Positions 4,445 to 5,370 of a stretch of DNA of 5,370 nt are shown one piece after another. Position 1 is the stretch's first letter; each line of letters begins with the position of its first letter. A program made the position numbers and the translations under genes. The notes under the pieces are model-generated. The model saw only the letters and a list, made by a program, of their open reading frames with translations, was not told the DNA's origin and ran no database searches. Source of the DNA: Planctomycetaceae bacterium (lineage in GTDB: Bacteria; Planctomycetota; Planctomycetia; Pirellulales; Thermoguttaceae); contig JAITBS010000424.1 in NCBI GenBank assembly GCA_031283515.1, positions 1 to 5,370 of the forward strand, in the 5' to 3' direction.

Positions 4445-5370
4445 TCAGTCTGGTAATTGTACAACACCTCCGTCGTTGACACAGGAAAGCATTAACAGCG
4501 TTAATCGTTTGTCGTGAGTACCGGCTGGAGTTGTAACACTGATAGGAAAAACAGAACCGTCACCAAGTAAAAACTGACAAATACCAGGATGCCAACTGCC
4601 AAAACTTGCTCTATCCTGATCTACTGCCTTATTTTCGTACGGGCGGGAAATACCAAAACACTCCATCGTACTTCGAATATGAAACGCCCGTGCAAGCCAT
4701 GCGTCTCCAAAATTAAAGTTACTAGGATTTGAATATCCACAATCTTGGGAATATCCATTGGGTTCACTGGTTCCTGTAGTGGAAGTAAGTCCATCCCATT
4801 TTTGGAGATTGTCGGGATGAATATGTTTTTCACCAATAATGATTGTGTTACTGGTTCCATCGGAAAGCCATGCCATTGTATCACGTGGTGTCCAATTCGC
4901 CCATGATGTACTTCCCGATTGAAGCATGGCTGGTCTCATGGCACTGGACAGTTCATGCAGAGTCGCACTATTAGTCGGATCACCTGTTTCTCTTGACCAC
5001 TGGGCACTACTTACTGTTCGATCAACATAAGCAACTATTGCATAATCTCCGCGTGGACCACAAGCATTCGTATTTGTTGTTCCATCTCCGTAAGTGCCAG
5101 TGTAAAGCCCATCTCGTGCGCTGGGAGTTCTTCGCGTCGGACAACGGTAAACGGGAATGGAGAATAGTTGAGTAATTTCTTCTTCTGTAAGTTTTCGGGT
5201 GGAAGTTGTTTTTTGCCCCCAAAAATCTTCATTCATATCTTGATCAAACTTATTGGTTTTACTCTCAATCAGTTGGTAAGCCGCCGTTTGTTCAAGATAG
5301 GGGAAGAGAAGAATGTACCCACTGGCACGGTTGCGGCAAAGCGAAACGGGCGGAATTCCTCGTTGGGCAT
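4445..5370 (-). CDS. DUF1559 / H-X9-DG prepilin-like protein, C-terminal 307 residues (5' end beyond window)
   Basis: The frame continues past the internal ATG at 5236 to the right edge, so the true start, with the expected type IV pilin-like leader and hydrophobic helix, is outside. Counting from 5368, visible landmarks are ILLFPYLEQTAAY (19-31), the YRCPTRR cysteine motif (74-80), GDYAIVAYVD (107-116), LSDGTSNTIIIGEKH (168-182) and the C-terminal H-X9-DG motif with His260 and Asp270-Gly271 (SWHPGICQFLLGDGS). These are in the order typical of DUF1559 proteins, which occur in many copies per planctomycete genome. They are thought to be exported, pseudopilin-like envelope proteins; their precise role is unknown. 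The sequence ends GGVVQLPD at a TGA. Nothing in the visible part looks broken. No partner genes are in view. Confidence 0.9.
   Translation of the reverse strand, partial: AQRGIPPVSLCRNRASGYILLFPYLEQTAAYQLIESKTNKFDQDMNEDFWGQKTTSTRKLTEEEITQLFSIPVYRCPTRRTPSARDGLYTGTYGDGTTNTNACGPRGDYAIVAYVDRTVSSAQWSRETGDPTNSATLHELSSAMRPAMLQSGSTSWANWTPRDTMAWLSDGTSNTIIIGEKHIHPDNLQKWDGLTSTTGTSEPNGYSQDCGYSNPSNFNFGDAWLARAFHIRSTMECFGISRPYENKAVDQDRASFGSWHPGICQFLLGDGSVFPISVTTPAGTHDKRLTLLMLSCVNDGGVVQLPD

Noticed and set aside
4538..4550. CACTGATAGG as another copy of the dispersed repeat
   Set aside because: Only a short word matches and it lies inside the DUF1559 coding sequence; coincidence.
5022..5236. Treating the ATG at 5236 as the start of the DUF1559 protein
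   Set aside because: The same frame remains open to the window edge and reads ILLFPYLEQTAAY upstream, a DUF1559 family landmark, so the gene is truncated by the window rather than starting at 5236.

Overview
The window most resembles a moderately AT-rich member of the Planctomycetota or a close relative. The main evidence is a DUF1559 / H-X9-DG prepilin-like protein at the right end, a family hugely expanded in that phylum. Weak or absent Shine-Dalgarno sequences in front of the main genes fit this. The assignment is an inference from family knowledge, not from a marker gene.

Layout, left to right. (1) Positions 1-385 hold an open plus-strand frame that enters from the left edge (stop at 240-242). 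It contains six exact 9-bp repeats, which read as six Lys-Gln-Tyr triplets in that frame, and a 19-bp palindrome just before them. Two copies of a 36-bp sequence sit at 6-41 and 284-319 in opposite orientation, followed by a candidate terminator for the next gene. (2) Positions 386-1648 (minus) encode a 420-residue protein of the RidA/chorismatase (FkbO/Hyg5/XanB2-like) superfamily, with a degenerate Rid-like domain ahead of the chorismatase-like domain. (3) Positions 1649-1979 are a divergent intergenic region with a 14-bp palindrome, a 13-bp tandem duplication and a doubtful small reading frame. (4) Positions 1980-3596 (plus) encode a complete CTP synthase, PyrG. (5) Positions 3719-3979 (plus) encode a small two-helix membrane protein of unknown role. 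(6) Positions 3980-4444 lack a convincing gene but are rich in structure: a more G+C-rich patch with a possible short minus-strand reading frame, two more copies of the dispersed repeat, and between them a 131-bp imperfect hairpin whose arms begin and end with a perfect 17-bp inverted repeat (MITE-like). (7) Positions 4445-5370 (minus) hold the C-terminal 307 residues of the DUF1559 protein, cut by the right edge.

The genes do not form an obvious pathway. pyrG is core pyrimidine metabolism, the chorismatase-like protein would act on chorismate or a related compound, and the DUF1559 protein is probably exported and surface- or pseudopilus-associated. I see no phage genes, CRISPR array, tRNA or rRNA. 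The most unusual content is non-coding: a dispersed repeat family with four copies (perhaps five) in 5.4 kb, one of which abuts the long hairpin at the exact base.
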